Origin: Tomocerus qinae | Lineage: Eukaryota > Arthropoda > Collembola > Entomobryomorpha > Tomoceridae | Length of the DNA stretch: 64,000 nt | Direction of reading: 5' to 3' | Assembly: GCA_020055645.1 (NCBI GenBank) | Contig: CM034549.1 | Coordinates: 8,087,501-8,151,500, forward strand | In this document: positions 1-11,021 of the stretch, in pieces | Position numbering within the stretch: position 1 is the stretch's first letter | Layout of the letters: each line of letters starts with the position of its first letter | The notes under the pieces: model-generated | The model's input: the letters and a program-made list of their open reading frames with translations, nothing else | The model's database searches: none | What the model was told of the DNA's origin: nothing | Position numbers and translations under genes: made by a program

Positions 1-141
1 TGCAAGCAAGAGGCAAACTCAAGCCCGCCGGAGTCTGGCCTCGAGCAAGCAGGCGGCGAGCTCAAGCGAGCAGGAGTCTACCCACAAGCAAGCAAGAGTC
101 GAAATCAAGCTCAACAGGGTCTTCTTTCCCCGCCGATGGGC

Positions 142-191
<50 letters not shown>

Positions 192-192
192 T

Positions 193-281
<89 letters not shown>

Positions 282-369
282 AACTTGCGCTTGGTTGAAT
301 TTCTTCACTTTGACATTCAAAGCACTGGGCAGAAATCACATCGCGTCATCACCCGCAAGAGCCATCGCG

Positions 370-401
<32 letters not shown>

Positions 402-1335
402 CGGTCCGTGCCAGTTCTGAGTTAATCGTTTAATGGAGACCGAAGAAAGTTGGCCCAGCAGTCATATTGCTACTTCCACTGGCTTTCCTAGCCGAACCAA
501 TCCATAGTAGGCCGCGGCAAGGGACCGAACTCAACCCGAAAGTCTTGTCCAGGCCCAGCACGTGAGCACACACCATTTCCTGATCCGGCCCGATCGCCCC
601 GATCCTCAGAGCCAATCCTTTTCCCGAAGTTACGGATCCGATTTGCCGACTTCCCTTACCTACATTGTTCTATCGACCAGAGGCTGCTCACCTCGGAGAC
701 CTGCTGCGGATATGGGTACGAGCCGGTGCGACGCTCCCGTGTCCCTCTCCCGGATTTTCAAGGTCCGGCAAAACACCCCAGACGCCACAATAACTGCGGC
801 GCTCTTCGCAATCTTGACCCTATCTCTCCGTGAAGGAATTCCAGGGCGCTTAATTGCTCATGCAGAAAAGAAAACTCTTCCTGGGGGTTCTGACGGCATC
901 TCCGGGTCTTTTTGGGTTACCCCGACAACACATCCACAAGGAATGTGTCGAAAAGAGCGGTTCCGTCACCGGGTTCTGGAATTGAAACCAGATTCCCTTT
1001 CACCTAATCACAGTAGGGATCCATGTATATGATATAACTCCCTTACAGTGATACCGACTTCTCGTCGGGTTTAGGATCGACTGACTCGTGTTCAACGGCT
1101 GTTCACACGAAACCCTTCTCCACATCGGTCCTTCGGGGCCTCTCCAAAGTATTTGCTACTACCACCAAGATCTGCACTGATGGCGGCTCCAGGTAGGCCC
1201 ACGCCCAGACCCTTCTACGCACACCACCACGACCCTCCTACTCGTTGAGTCCTCGCGGATATGACAAGCATACCTCTGTGACTCAACGGTTGGGTATAGG
1301 CACGACGCTTCAGCGCCATCCATTTTCAGGGCTAG

Positions 1336-1373
<38 letters not shown>

Positions 1374-1654
1374 ATTCCGACTTCCATGGCCACCGTCCTG
1401 CTGTCTTAAGCAACCAACGCCTTTTATGGGATCTCATGAGCGTCGATTCGGGCGCCTTAACCCAACGTTTGGTTCATCCCACAGCGCCAGTCCTGCTTAC
1501 CAAGAGTGGCCCACTTGGCACTCACCATCCATTGTCAGAGCTTCAATCAAGCAAGCCTGACTTCTCACCCATTTAAAGTTTGAGAATAGGTTGAGGTCGT
1601 TTCGGCCCCAAGGCCTCTAATCATTCGCTTTACCGGATGAGACTGGTACAAGCG

Positions 1655-1707
<53 letters not shown>

Positions 1708-2482
1708 AGTCTTTCGCCCCTATACCCAGTTCCGACGATCGATTTGCACGTCAGAATCGCTACGAACCTCCATCAGAGTTTCCCCTGACTTCGTCCTGAC
1801 CAGGCATAGTTCACCATCTTTCGGGTCCCAACGTGTACGCTCTAGGTACGCCCCACCTTCAGAGGTATAGACGTCCAGGAGATGCGCATACTTTCATCAG
1901 TAAACTTTACAGAATACCAACCAAAAGCCATGATCTCTCCTCAAATTCGCAATCGAATCTTTACTTTCATTCCGCCTTTGGGTTTACATTCCCAATGACT
2001 CGCGCACATGTTAGACTCCTTGGTCCGTGTTTCAAGACGGGACAGGCAGACCACGCATGCTTTAGATTGCAATACTGAACAGAGCCAAAAATCACTCACT
2101 GACAATCAGTCGGTACAATACACTATGGTTACCCATCCATGCACTATACAAACCCTACTCGTGAATAACTTTGACCGCGACAAACGCCTGTTCGCTTTCA
2201 ACAACCGCATGAGCAATTGGAAAACCAGGGCTCGAGCCACAAGGACACGCAGACACCCAGCACCTAAATTGCCAACTCAGTTGCATGCAACCCGGATGGT
2301 AAAAAGAAATGCGGCGCATCATCAGCAAAACAAAGAGCACACATCAATCATTTGCGAACAAACAACTTAATTCATACTCTCAGTCACCGACACTAAGCCT
2401 GAATCTCCTCACCAATACTTGCAAGTTCTGCCCGCTTACCCCCGAGAGGTTTCACGTACTATTGAACTCTCTCTTCAAAGTT

Positions 2483-2524
<42 letters not shown>

Positions 2525-2866
2525 GTGGTCATATTTAGCCTTAGATGGAGTTTACCACCTGATTTGGGCTGCACTCCCAAGCAACCCGACTCTACGGACG
2601 AAACGCACTGCACAATAAAATCATCGTACGGGCCTAGCACCCTCCATGGGTAATGGCCCCGTTCAAGAGGGACTTGGATGATCATTCTGCACAGGCAATG
2701 TTTCGTCCCAAACGCCACATGTCTTAATGCCCGGGGGACATTAGATTCAGCGCTGGGCTCTTCCCTTTTCGCTCGCCGTTACTAAGGGAATCCTTGTTAG
2801 TTTCTTTTCCTCCGCTTATTAATATGCTTAAATTAGGCGGGTAATCTCGCCTACTCTGAGGTCGTA
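1..2866 (-). rRNA. 28S ribosomal RNA, 5' part, cut by the window edge
   Basis: Large-subunit rRNA read on the minus strand. Its 5' end lies near 2866, where the conserved start (pairing region with 5.8S, then the segment followed by the AATAAGCGGAGGA block) is seen. The universally conserved core with TTAAGGTAGCCAAATG is near 236-256. About 2.87 kb is present and roughly the last 1 kb of the gene lies beyond position 1. The target sites used by R2 and R1 retrotransposons in arthropod 28S genes are both present and uninterrupted, so this copy carries neither element. Positions 1-115 depart from the usual sequence that follows GTTGAGCTTGA and look like an expansion segment of degenerate GCTTG-rich repeats. 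All open frames across this interval are chance frames in RNA sequence. Confidence 0.96.
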
Positions 2867-3030
2867 ACAATGAATTTTATTACAAAATTGTTACTGTGTA
2901 TGTACCGCTAAACAAGACAAGAATTTCATGTCTGTTACATTACAGCTTTCATACACATGTATTCTAACCAAGCTGTTCAACTTGGCGATGCAACTCTTAT
3001 TTAAAAGAGCACCTTTTGGTTTTATTTCAT
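2867..3030 (-). other. Internal transcribed spacer 2
   Basis: Short AT-rich spacer between the recognisable 28S start and the 5.8S end. Edges are approximate to a few bases. Confidence 0.85.
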
Positions 3031-3187
3031 AGCCGACCCTCAGCCAGACGTGGCCTGAAATTTATTTCAGGCCGCCATATGCGTTCAAAATGTCGGTGTT
3101 CATGTGTCCTGCAGTTCACACGTCTGCACGCAGTTAGCTGCGTTCTTCATCGACCCACGAGCCGAGTGATCCACCACTCGAGGTTGA
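3031..3187 (-). rRNA. 5.8S ribosomal RNA
   Basis: On the minus strand the highly conserved 5.8S core (GTGGATCACTCGG, then GATGAAGAACGCAG) is read from about 3176 downwards. The 3' part with CGACATTTTGAACGCA and GGCTGAGGGTCGGC ends near 3031. At about 157 nt it is an ordinary single 5.8S, not visibly split into 5.8S and 2S as in Diptera. Ends are placed by similarity to the conserved core and may be off by a few bases. Confidence 0.94.
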
Positions 3188-3581
3188 TTTTTTAATTTTT
3201 ATTTAGATGATTTATAACAACATGACAGTTTTTGCTTTGCCCACAGACGAGCATTTGTAGTATGTATTTTAAGGCGCACTCATGAACTTTATATACAGAC
3301 TCTGGCGAAATAAATCTTCAAAGGACAATGCCTACCATCAGTATCATGTATATAGGTACAGTTCATTATAATGCCTATGTGAACATGCTACAGGTGCTTA
3401 ATTCAGCAACATTGGCCTCCTTAAGACTTCCACACAAGTCCAGCTCTCACACAATATACATGTATGTATACAAAGAGTGCCTTTAATATTGACAAGTGTG
3501 TTCATTAGCGTATAGGAAAAGCGACATGACTATCACATATTCCAATGCTATTTTATTTATTTTGTTTTTGTTTAGATACGG
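3188..3581 (-). other. Internal transcribed spacer 1
   Basis: About 394 bp of AT-rich sequence between 5.8S and the 3' end of 18S. No gene seen. Confidence 0.85.
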
Positions 3582-3639
<58 letters not shown>

Positions 3640-3728
3640 AGTGATCAAGTTTGGGCATCTTTCCGGCACTACGACATGACCCGAAAGCCACATTGAAGAC
3701 CAGTCCGAAGTCCTCACTAAATCACTCG

Positions 3729-3772
<44 letters not shown>

Positions 3773-4210
3773 ATCGACGCAAGCTGATGACTCGCGCCTA
3801 CTGGGAATTCCTCGTTCATGGGGAATAATTGCAATCCCCAATCCCCATCACGAAGGAGGTTCAACGGGTTGCCCAATCCTTTCGAATAGGGAACACACGC
3901 TGATTCCTTCAGTGTAGCGCGCGTGCAGCCCAGAACATCTAAGGGCATCACAGACCTGTTATTGCTCATTCTCGTGCGGCTAAACGCCGCCCGTCCCTCT
4001 AAGAAGCTGCGACGGACCCACAAAGGGATCCGACGTCTAGTTAGTAGGCCAGAGTCTCGTTCGTTATCGGAATTAACCAGACAAATCGCTCCACCAACTA
4101 AGAACGGCCATGCACCACCACCCACCGAATCAAGAAAGAGCTCTCAATCTGTCAATCCTTCCGGTGTCCGGGCCTGGTGAGATTTCCCGTGTTGAGTCAA
4201 ATTAAGCCGC

Positions 4211-4259
<49 letters not shown>

Positions 4260-5391
4260 TTTGCAACCATACTTCCCCGGAACCCAAACACTCTGGTTTC
4301 CCGGAGGCTGCCCGTCGAGTCATTCAGTTAACGACGACGGATCGCCGGTCGGCATCGTTTATGGTTAGAACTAGGGCGGTATCTGATCGCCTTCGAACCT
4401 CTAACTTTCGTTCTTGATTAATGAAAACATTCTTGGCAAATGCTTTCGCAGTAGGTTCGTCTTGCGACGATCCAAGAATTTCACCTCTAACGTCGCAGTA
4501 CGAATGCCCCCGTCTGTCCCTATTAATCATTACCTCGACTCCGAAAGCCAACGAAATAGAACCGAGATCCTATTCCATTATTCCATGCACTAATGTTCAG
4601 GCTGTAGCGCCTGCTTTGAGCACTCCAATTTTTTCAAAGTAAACGTGCTGGCCACGCATAGCACTCGGTTAAGAGAACTATACACGAACCAACAAAATCG
4701 TCCTGACAAACAGTAAACACCGCAAGGTGCACCGCCCATCTGGAACCGAGATCCAACTACGAGCTTTTTAACCGCAACAACTTTAGTATACGCTATTGGA
4801 GCTGGAATTACCGCGGCTGCTGGCACCAGACTTGCCCTCCAATAGATCCTCGTTAAAGGATTTAAAGTGTACTCATTCCGATTACGGAGCCTCGTATGAG
4901 TTCCGTATCGTTATTTTTCGTCACTACCTCCCCGTGCCGGGAGTGGGTAATTTGCGCGCCTGCTGCCTTCCTTGGATGTGGTAGCCGTTTCTCAGGCTCC
5001 CTCTCCGGAATCGAACCCTGATTCCCCGTTACCCGTTACAACCATGGTAGGCGCATAACCTACCATCGACAGTTGATAAGGCAGACACTTGAAAGATACG
5101 TCGTCGGTACAAGACCATACGATCAGCAAAGTTATTCAGAGTCACCAACAAAACAGTCCCGAAAGACTGATTGGCTTTGATCTAATAAAAGCGCTCCTTC
5201 CGTGAGGTTGGAGCTCAGTGCATGTATTAGCTCTAGAATTACCACAGTTATCCAAGTAGTAAGTGCGATCTAAGGAACCATAACTGATTTAATGAGCCAT
5301 TCGCGGTTTCACGTTATTTTCGCTTGAACTTAGACATGCATGGCTTAATCTTTGAGACAAGCATATGACTACTGGCAGGATCAACCAGGTA
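3582..5391 (-). rRNA. 18S ribosomal RNA, complete
   Basis: Small-subunit rRNA on the minus strand. The 5' end TACCTGGTTGATCCTGCCAG starts at 5391 and the 3' end GGAAGGATCATTA finishes at 3582, giving about 1,810 nt, a normal length for an arthropod without large expansion segments. The conserved central and decoding-site blocks are recognisable throughout. The gene is upstream of 5.8S and 28S in the usual transcriptional order, so one Pol I unit is read right to left. Confidence 0.98.
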
Positions 5392-7900
5392 GCTATGAAT
5401 TTTATCAACAAATTCATTTCTATGTAACGTAGCAATCTCCACAGCACGTTTGTATATGTACATTCACATACAGCAGCTTCTTCTCACACAAAGTGTGATA
5501 CATATTATACTACTGAGTGAACGAACACCGCACTGCAAATCTCACACATACATTTTACACGATCTCCTTTCAGATTTCGTGCTTTAGTTTTGTTGTGCTA
5601 GAACTGACGAACAGTTTTCGCACATTCTCTTTTGCACAAACCAACTAAGCCTTTTGTATAGACTTTCATGTGGTTCAATATTATTAAACGCTCGGATGTT
5701 TACAAAGGAACTTCTCAATGTCAGAATCTCAATAGCACTAACATACTACGAGATGTGGCTGTGCTGCCATCTGTCTGAAGTCATACAAAACACCGCAACA
5801 GCTCATTTACTCGTGCAAATCCCTTTCGGACATTTCCACAGAGGACACTGCTAGTGCGAGTTTATACAACTTTAACGTATAGCTTTACACACAGTTTGTC
5901 GATGTAAAGCCTTGAGTTGCACATATAAAACTTTGTATAACTTGAAACACGAATGCCAAGCTACGCAGTTCTATATGCACATAAGTGTACGTTCATTTAT
6001 ACATACGTACACTCAAACTACAGCTCTGCTTCACGACTCTCAGACTCAATTCGTGTACAGTATCTGTAGTTTTGTTCATTTCTGAAAAATTGATAAAGGG
6101 TCCCCCTACACTTTGCTTAAAATCACAAAACATTATGGGATTCCCGTCATTTTCCAAAAATTGATAAAGCCTCCCCCTCATTTTCGTATAAATACAATCA
6201 TTTGGGTTTCAGGCTTTTATTTGCGAGCGTATCGACCAATTGGCGTAGCGCTTCGCTGTCGAGATGAAATTTTTATTCATTTTGCGGACTTTTTCCGTAC
6301 ATTCTCTTTAGAGGCAAGCCTCTGTATTCTCTCTTTGCTTTTAGCTTTTTGGCATGTGAAATTTGTACTGACATCAAACAAACTATACCCGAGAGTATTT
6401 CTATGTTTACTACAGCACCATTCCACACTAAGGGATTTACACACGTAGCCTAGTACGTCCAATGCAATGCTGAATACACAGTCTATTATTGCATCTTTCG
6501 TTTCGAACTTACACGTCTTGTCTCCCCATGTAGATACCAAAAGGCGTTATAAAATGTCTAAAATAATAAATTTATTGGCGTTAAACTTATAAAGACATTT
6601 TTAATTAATTGCTAACTTTAACGCCATGTAATATTTATAATATTTGTTTTACTATTTTTGAGAACACGCTGGAAACACACTCAGGAATACCACTTTATTC
6701 CCATCCTCACGTACACATAGCATGGGAATGTGGAGAATGTTTTTCTTAGAAAAATTAACAATACGATATATTTTACTCTTCTGCTAAGGGAAATCCTTGC
6801 AAATGCTACGCTCGCATAGAAGTTACAGAAACGGAGTATACATACGTTCGTGTAGCTAAACCATCCACAAAAGTGGCTGCAAGCGAGAATTGTAGAATAA
6901 TCATTGTAAGCCGAGACTCTTCTCTTCAACGGAATTGTACGGCACGTGAAAGAAATCCAACAGAATTATAGAACGTAGTCTATGTAGAAAGTATGTAGTA
7001 TATATAAGTTGTAACCTATTGGGTTGATGCGCAAAGTTTGAATCTTTGTACACTTTGTGCAAACAGTTGGTGAACTAATAAATGTTGCTGTTGTTGATTG
7101 ATTTTCCAATTTATTCAAGTATAATCATTACAAATCGGGTTTCCTTACATTTAGCAATTTTCAGTAATACATTTACTTTAACTCTTTTATGATATTTACA
7201 GTGATATATTAGATAAAATATTCTTAAAGGGTTGTAAATAAAAACATTTGATGTGATGTATTAGAAATATTAGTACAGTCATTTCACTTCTCTGCTACGA
7301 TTTTATGTTCCTCTTTTTAATATGTTGTGCCGTTTTTCATTTCATCTCATTTGATTAAATACTTTAGTGTAAAAATTAAATTGTAAATTATCATAAATAA
7401 TTTTTTAAATTTTGTGTTCATTAATAACTGACGGTCCTTACGGGTTTTCGCCCATGGAACCCATAATCTGGTTACATGTTTGCCATACAGCTTTATAATT
7501 TGCATTATGATATTATATTATTGCAATGGAATAATCTATTGTTTATTACACTATTATGTATGTATTCCATGTACTAGACTAAGTTATAAGCTATAAATAT
7601 AATATACCTATATTATTACTAACACATTATATTATGACACATCTGCTTCATTTAGTTCTTCAGTACTTTAATACAACTATTTAAAAAATATTGAATTTGC
7701 TGACACTCTAAACCAACACCAGAAAGAATTCTTCTTGCATTGGAATAAACTATTACTTATTGCGTTATTATGTATGTATGCTATATACTATTACTAGCAC
7801 ATAATAGTATGACACATCTGCGTTACCTTTAGATCTTCATTACTTACATGTACAGCACATTTATAATGAACATGTACAGAAAATTTAGTTTTATTTATTA
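5392..7900 (-). other. rDNA external transcribed spacer and possible intergenic spacer
   Basis: About 2.5 kb of AT-rich sequence upstream of 18S with no protein gene I can support. The part next to 18S must include the 5' external transcribed spacer. A motif containing AATTGATAAAG followed by a run of C occurs twice, near 6087-6108 and 6159-6178. I cannot place the Pol I start site by eye. Confidence 0.6.
7521..7845. repeat. Imperfect direct repeat, two units of about 110-150 bp
   Basis: The block at about 7521-7670 (beginning TTGCAATGGAATAA) is repeated with changes and a deletion at about 7737-7845. Both end in a segment containing ATGACACATCTGC followed by a CTTCA.TACTT motif. It immediately precedes the 26-bp minisatellite. 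Confidence 0.55.
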
Positions 7901-8445
7901 CTTGTACTTTATTTCCCAGTCGCACACTTGCACTTTATTTCCCAGTCGCACACTTGCACTTTATTTCCCAGTCGCATACTTGCACTTTATTTCCCAGTCG
8001 CACATTCGCACTTTATTTCCCAGTCGCATACTTGCACTTTATTTCCCAGTCGCACACTTGCACTTTATTTCCCAGTCGCACACTTGCACTTTATTTCCCA
8101 GTCGCACACTTGCACTTTATTTCCCAGTCGCATACTTGCACTTTATTCCCCAGTCGCATACTTGCACTTTATTCCCCAGTCGCATACTTGCACTTTATTT
8201 CCCAGTCGCATACTTGCACTTTATTTCCCAGTCGCATACTTGCACTTTATTTCCCAGTCGCATACTTGCACTTTATTTCCCAGTCGCATACTTGCACTTT
8301 ATTTCCCAGTCGCATACTTGCACTTTATTTCCCAGTCGCATACTTGCACTTTATTTCCCAGTCGCATACTTGCACTTTATTTCCCAGTCGCACACTTGAA
8401 CTTTATTTCCCAGTCGCATACTTGCACTTTATTTCCCAGTCGCAC
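7901..8445. repeat. 26-bp minisatellite, about 21 units
   Basis: Tandem array of a 26-bp unit with the core CACTTTATTTCCCAGTCGCA, about 21 head-to-tail copies. Variation is mostly CACAC versus CATAC, plus two units with TTCCCC. One more diverged unit sits alone at about 8728-8755. Because 26 is not a multiple of three, all three forward frames stay open for 160-190 codons and encode the same 26-residue repeat; I treat these as non-coding. Its position upstream of an rDNA unit suggests intergenic-spacer subrepeats, which is inference. Confidence 0.95.
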
Positions 8446-8765
8446 ACATAGACTAAGTATTCATAGCAGAAAAAAGCTTTTTCTGCTATAAGACACACAA
8501 AGTCCATTTACCAATCTGAAGGCAAATTTGAATGCCTATACTGCCAAACTATTGCGCCACGAATTGGCGCCGGTTCTCAAACTCCAATCCACCAGAGGTG
8601 GTCATAATTTAGTCATTGTCATTGGCTGTCAACTAGCCAATAGTAATGATTAAATTATGAGAGATGGCATCAAATATAACAAAGACTCTGGGCATATTAA
8701 GCTGTTTCAGGCCTAATCTTAGTATATGAGTCGCACATTCGCACTTTACTTCCCCCATGCACACC
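8446..8765. other. Spacer with an isolated minisatellite unit
   Basis: No gene seen. Contains one diverged 26-bp unit near 8728-8755 and, at 8758-8765, the left target-site copy (TGCACACC) of the neighbouring MITE. Confidence 0.5.
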
Positions 8766-9045
8766 CATAGGCGTCGGAACCGGGGGGACAGGGAGGACAA
8801 TGTCCCCCCTAGAATAAGGCCAGGAGGGACATATCTCCTTAAAAATGTTCCAAAAACCAAACTAAAATTACACACGCACCAGAAAACGCAATTTTTGTTG
8901 TCAAAAAAGGTTAAAAATCCAAAATATTTTCGCGCTCCGCGCGAATATGTTCTTATTTTACCAATATTTTATTATTTTGGTGCCCCCCCCCCTTTCTGAA
9001 GAAGTCATTTTGCCCCCCTGGATAAATTACGTTCCGACGCCTATG
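8766..9045. mobile_element. MITE, 280 bp, 8-bp target duplication
   Basis: Perfect 15-bp terminal inverted repeats, CATAGGCGTCGGAAC at 8766-8780 and its complement at 9031-9045, flanked by an identical 8-bp duplication TGCACACC at 8758-8765 and 9046-9053. The interior has runs of G (GGGGGGAC) and C near the two ends that extend the hairpin imperfectly. It has no coding capacity, so it is non-autonomous. An 8-bp duplication fits hAT or P superfamilies. The CATAG end is more like P-type termini than the CAG/GG ends usual for hAT; this assignment is inference. Confidence 0.9.
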
Positions 9046-9543
9046 TGCACACCCATTGACCCTATAAAAAACTAAAAATGACTCATTTTTTGGGAGTTTG
9101 ATTTTTTTAAATGCATTTAAAACAACTACATCAAAATTCCGAATGCCAACTTTTGATCCTTGATAGTCCACGGTTCCAAAAATGTAGTTCCCATAAAAAT
9201 CAGACTGATCCTCCGGAAGTTATAGTAGTCGATGTAAAGATGTTATGATGAATTTTAAATGCATGGAGGTTGACCCAAATTGCTGTTGGTGGAATATCCG
9301 AGGGCATAAGTCAACGCAATTCCAAAAAATTAGTTTCTAGGAAACGGGGAAGTGTATTATATTATAAATATTTCTATACTGACTTGTAGTAGCATTTTCA
9401 CCTGTCGCATGTCGTCATTGGCAATGTTATTACTTTAGTACAAAATCTTTTTTGTTTGCATCTTTCTCCAATGCATTCATACTTGTATGAGTTTTAGTTA
9501 TAACCATGGTTGTTATAACTACTATCAACGATGTCCATGTTGT
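9046..9543. other. Non-genic interval
   Basis: Apart from the right target-site copy of the MITE at 9046-9053, I see no gene or repeat I can support. Confidence 0.4.
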
Positions 9544-9683
9544 CCATGTGACATAAACGGCCGTCAAGTACAAGCATTGACGCCGTAGTCATAGTGATAA
9601 TAGTACTAACCAAAGTACTAATCAATAGATTTGCAAATGCTATAAAAGTAACTAACCGTAAGACGGCCGTTTATGTCGCATGG
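9544..9683. mobile_element. Palindromic MITE-like element, 140 bp
   Basis: The arm at 9544-9565 and the arm at 9662-9683 are reverse complements over 22 bp with one mismatch, sharing ACATAAACGGCCGTC. The interior also pairs partly. No clear target duplication is visible, so the outer edges may extend further. No coding capacity. Confidence 0.7.
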
Positions 9684-9860
9684 AATTCCTTTTGTTATTG
9701 ACTTGATAGCATCTTGTTTATCAATATTGCACTGCCAAAACTTCACCTTGAGGTAGTGGAAAGGCCGGGTAGGTTAACTATGGGGTTTCGGATGTGACAA
9801 TTGACGGGATAAATTTTGGAAATTACATTTATTTCGTTAGCAACCAACGTAAACTGCGTC

Positions 9861-10058
9861 CTTAACCTATTACTTTAATAATATATTGTCGCCATTGCCT
9901 CCCGTCACTGTTTTTGCCTCTTTTTTGACCTAAACTAATAAAAATAAACTGTTTTATTGCTAAAGCCTAACAAGCAAGTAATATGCTTATTTTTAATCAG
10001 GTTAGGTCAAAATAGAGGCAGAAATAGTAACGGGAAGCAAATGGCAAAATAGGTTAAG
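9861..10058. mobile_element. Hairpin MITE-like element, about 198 bp
   Basis: Left arm from 9861 (CTTAACCTATT, then GCC, CCCGT, TTTGCCTC and TTTGACCTAA blocks) pairs with the right arm ending at 10058 over about 70 bp with scattered mismatches, leaving a short AT-rich loop near 9950-9995. A third, single-arm copy of the same motif (AGGTTAGGTCA, then AGTAACGGGA) occurs at about 12436-12475. Target duplication not determined. Confidence 0.65.
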
Positions 10059-10061
10059 TGG

Positions 10062-10344
10062 TAGTCTGGGGTCGGAGTCGGAATTTAGCACCTCACTCCA
10101 GCACCTCACTCCATTTTCCCCTCAACAACCTCTTCGCATAAATTGGCACACCAACAATCAAAGTATGATAATACACCAAATTGATGCCTTTGGTACCTAC
10201 AGCGTACAGTTTTATGCTAAGAGGAAGGAGAGGAATTTTAAATTAAAATTAGCTAGTAGCTAAGGTGATTTTCAAAAATTTGACTCCGACTCTTGATTCT
10301 CTTATTATAAAATAATAAGAATAGAATACAGGAAGTCTTGATAA
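10062..10344. mobile_element. Interspersed repeat A, copy 1, with 9-bp target duplication
   Basis: A 283-bp repeat starting TAGTCTGGGGTCGGAGTC and ending GTCTTGATAA, flanked by the 9-bp direct repeat GTTAAGTGG at 10053-10061 and 10345-10353. Subterminal GGTCGGAGTC and GACTCCGACTC are partly inverted to each other. It differs from copy 2 at 11676-11945 by a 13-bp tandem duplication of CACCTCACTCCAG. Otherwise the two are nearly identical, so the family moved recently. No coding capacity; superfamily uncertain. Confidence 0.8.
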
Positions 10345-10456
10345 GTTAAGTGGCTGAACTAGGGGCAACGGGGGAGGGGGCAACGAGTGCAATTGAGGCA
10401 ACAAGATCCCGCTTCCTAAATCTAGCCCAAATTAATTAACAGATTGAGCCTGACAC

Positions 10457-11021
10457 CTGAGCAATAACATCTCCACCTTTTATAATAGGCTTTATGGCTC
10501 TTTGCTGAATAGCAGAAAGTTTTTCAAATCCTGAAATATATAATATTGTTAAATTATTAACCTTTCCCGCGAAACTTTTATTTATTTGTTTAATATAATA
10601 TAATGAATCGTCAAACCTACTATCCGCTCGTTTAATATCGGGACTGATTATGAATTTCGCGCAAATTTTTGAGTGTTACTGTTACCAGTTGCTTGCGTTA
10701 CTATACTTCACTACACAATAGTATATTATAACATCAGGCGGAGTTATTATGACGTCAGAGTATTTATAATTTCCGTTTATACAGTATATAACCTGCAATT
10801 TTTATTTTGTCACATAACATAACAATCAATCATGATATTATCATACCATACGCATAAATCCCCCGAATCAAGTCTTCTTTAAGTCCCATTGAGTCAAAAG
10901 ATTTGAGTACTTCGACATTGTCACTAGTTTCAAATTCAACATTTTGCAAATCGTCCAAATCCGTCTCAACGACCGCAACCCGGCGCTTCGAACCGGATGC
11001 CAATGGTGCTACACTTTCCAT
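10457..11021 (-). pseudogene. EIF4A3: eIF4A-III (DEAD-box helicase) 5' fragment, exons 1-2 only
   Basis: Exon 1 is 11021-10847 and encodes the N-terminus, with [11 protein letters not shown], a [11 protein letters not shown] stretch and IRGIYAYG. Exon 2 is 10530-10457 and continues in phase with FEKLSAIQQRAIKPIIKGGD and VIAQ, the Q-motif region just before helicase motif I. Splice sites are canonical (donor TATG/GTATGA, acceptor TTTCAG/G, donor CAG/GTGTCA). Eukaryotic eIF4A-III is the helicase core of the exon junction complex, about 400 residues. Here only about the first 83 are present, and I find no exon with the Walker A (SGTGKT) sequence further left, where MITEs and repeat A lie. Coding is intact as far as it goes. 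It is either a truncated duplicate or a gene whose remaining exons were displaced. Confidence 0.8.

Noticed and set aside
562-1032. 156-codon frame and several others across 1-5400
   Set aside because: They lie inside 28S and 18S rRNA genes; GC-rich conserved RNA produces long chance frames.
7901-8445. CRISPR-like array
   Set aside because: Units are contiguous 26-bp tandem copies without distinct spacers, and the DNA is eukaryotic.
7848-8491. Three overlapping repetitive frames of 165-187 codons
   Set aside because: Consequence of a 26-bp tandem repeat without stops in any forward frame; no start context, splice sites or composition of a gene.
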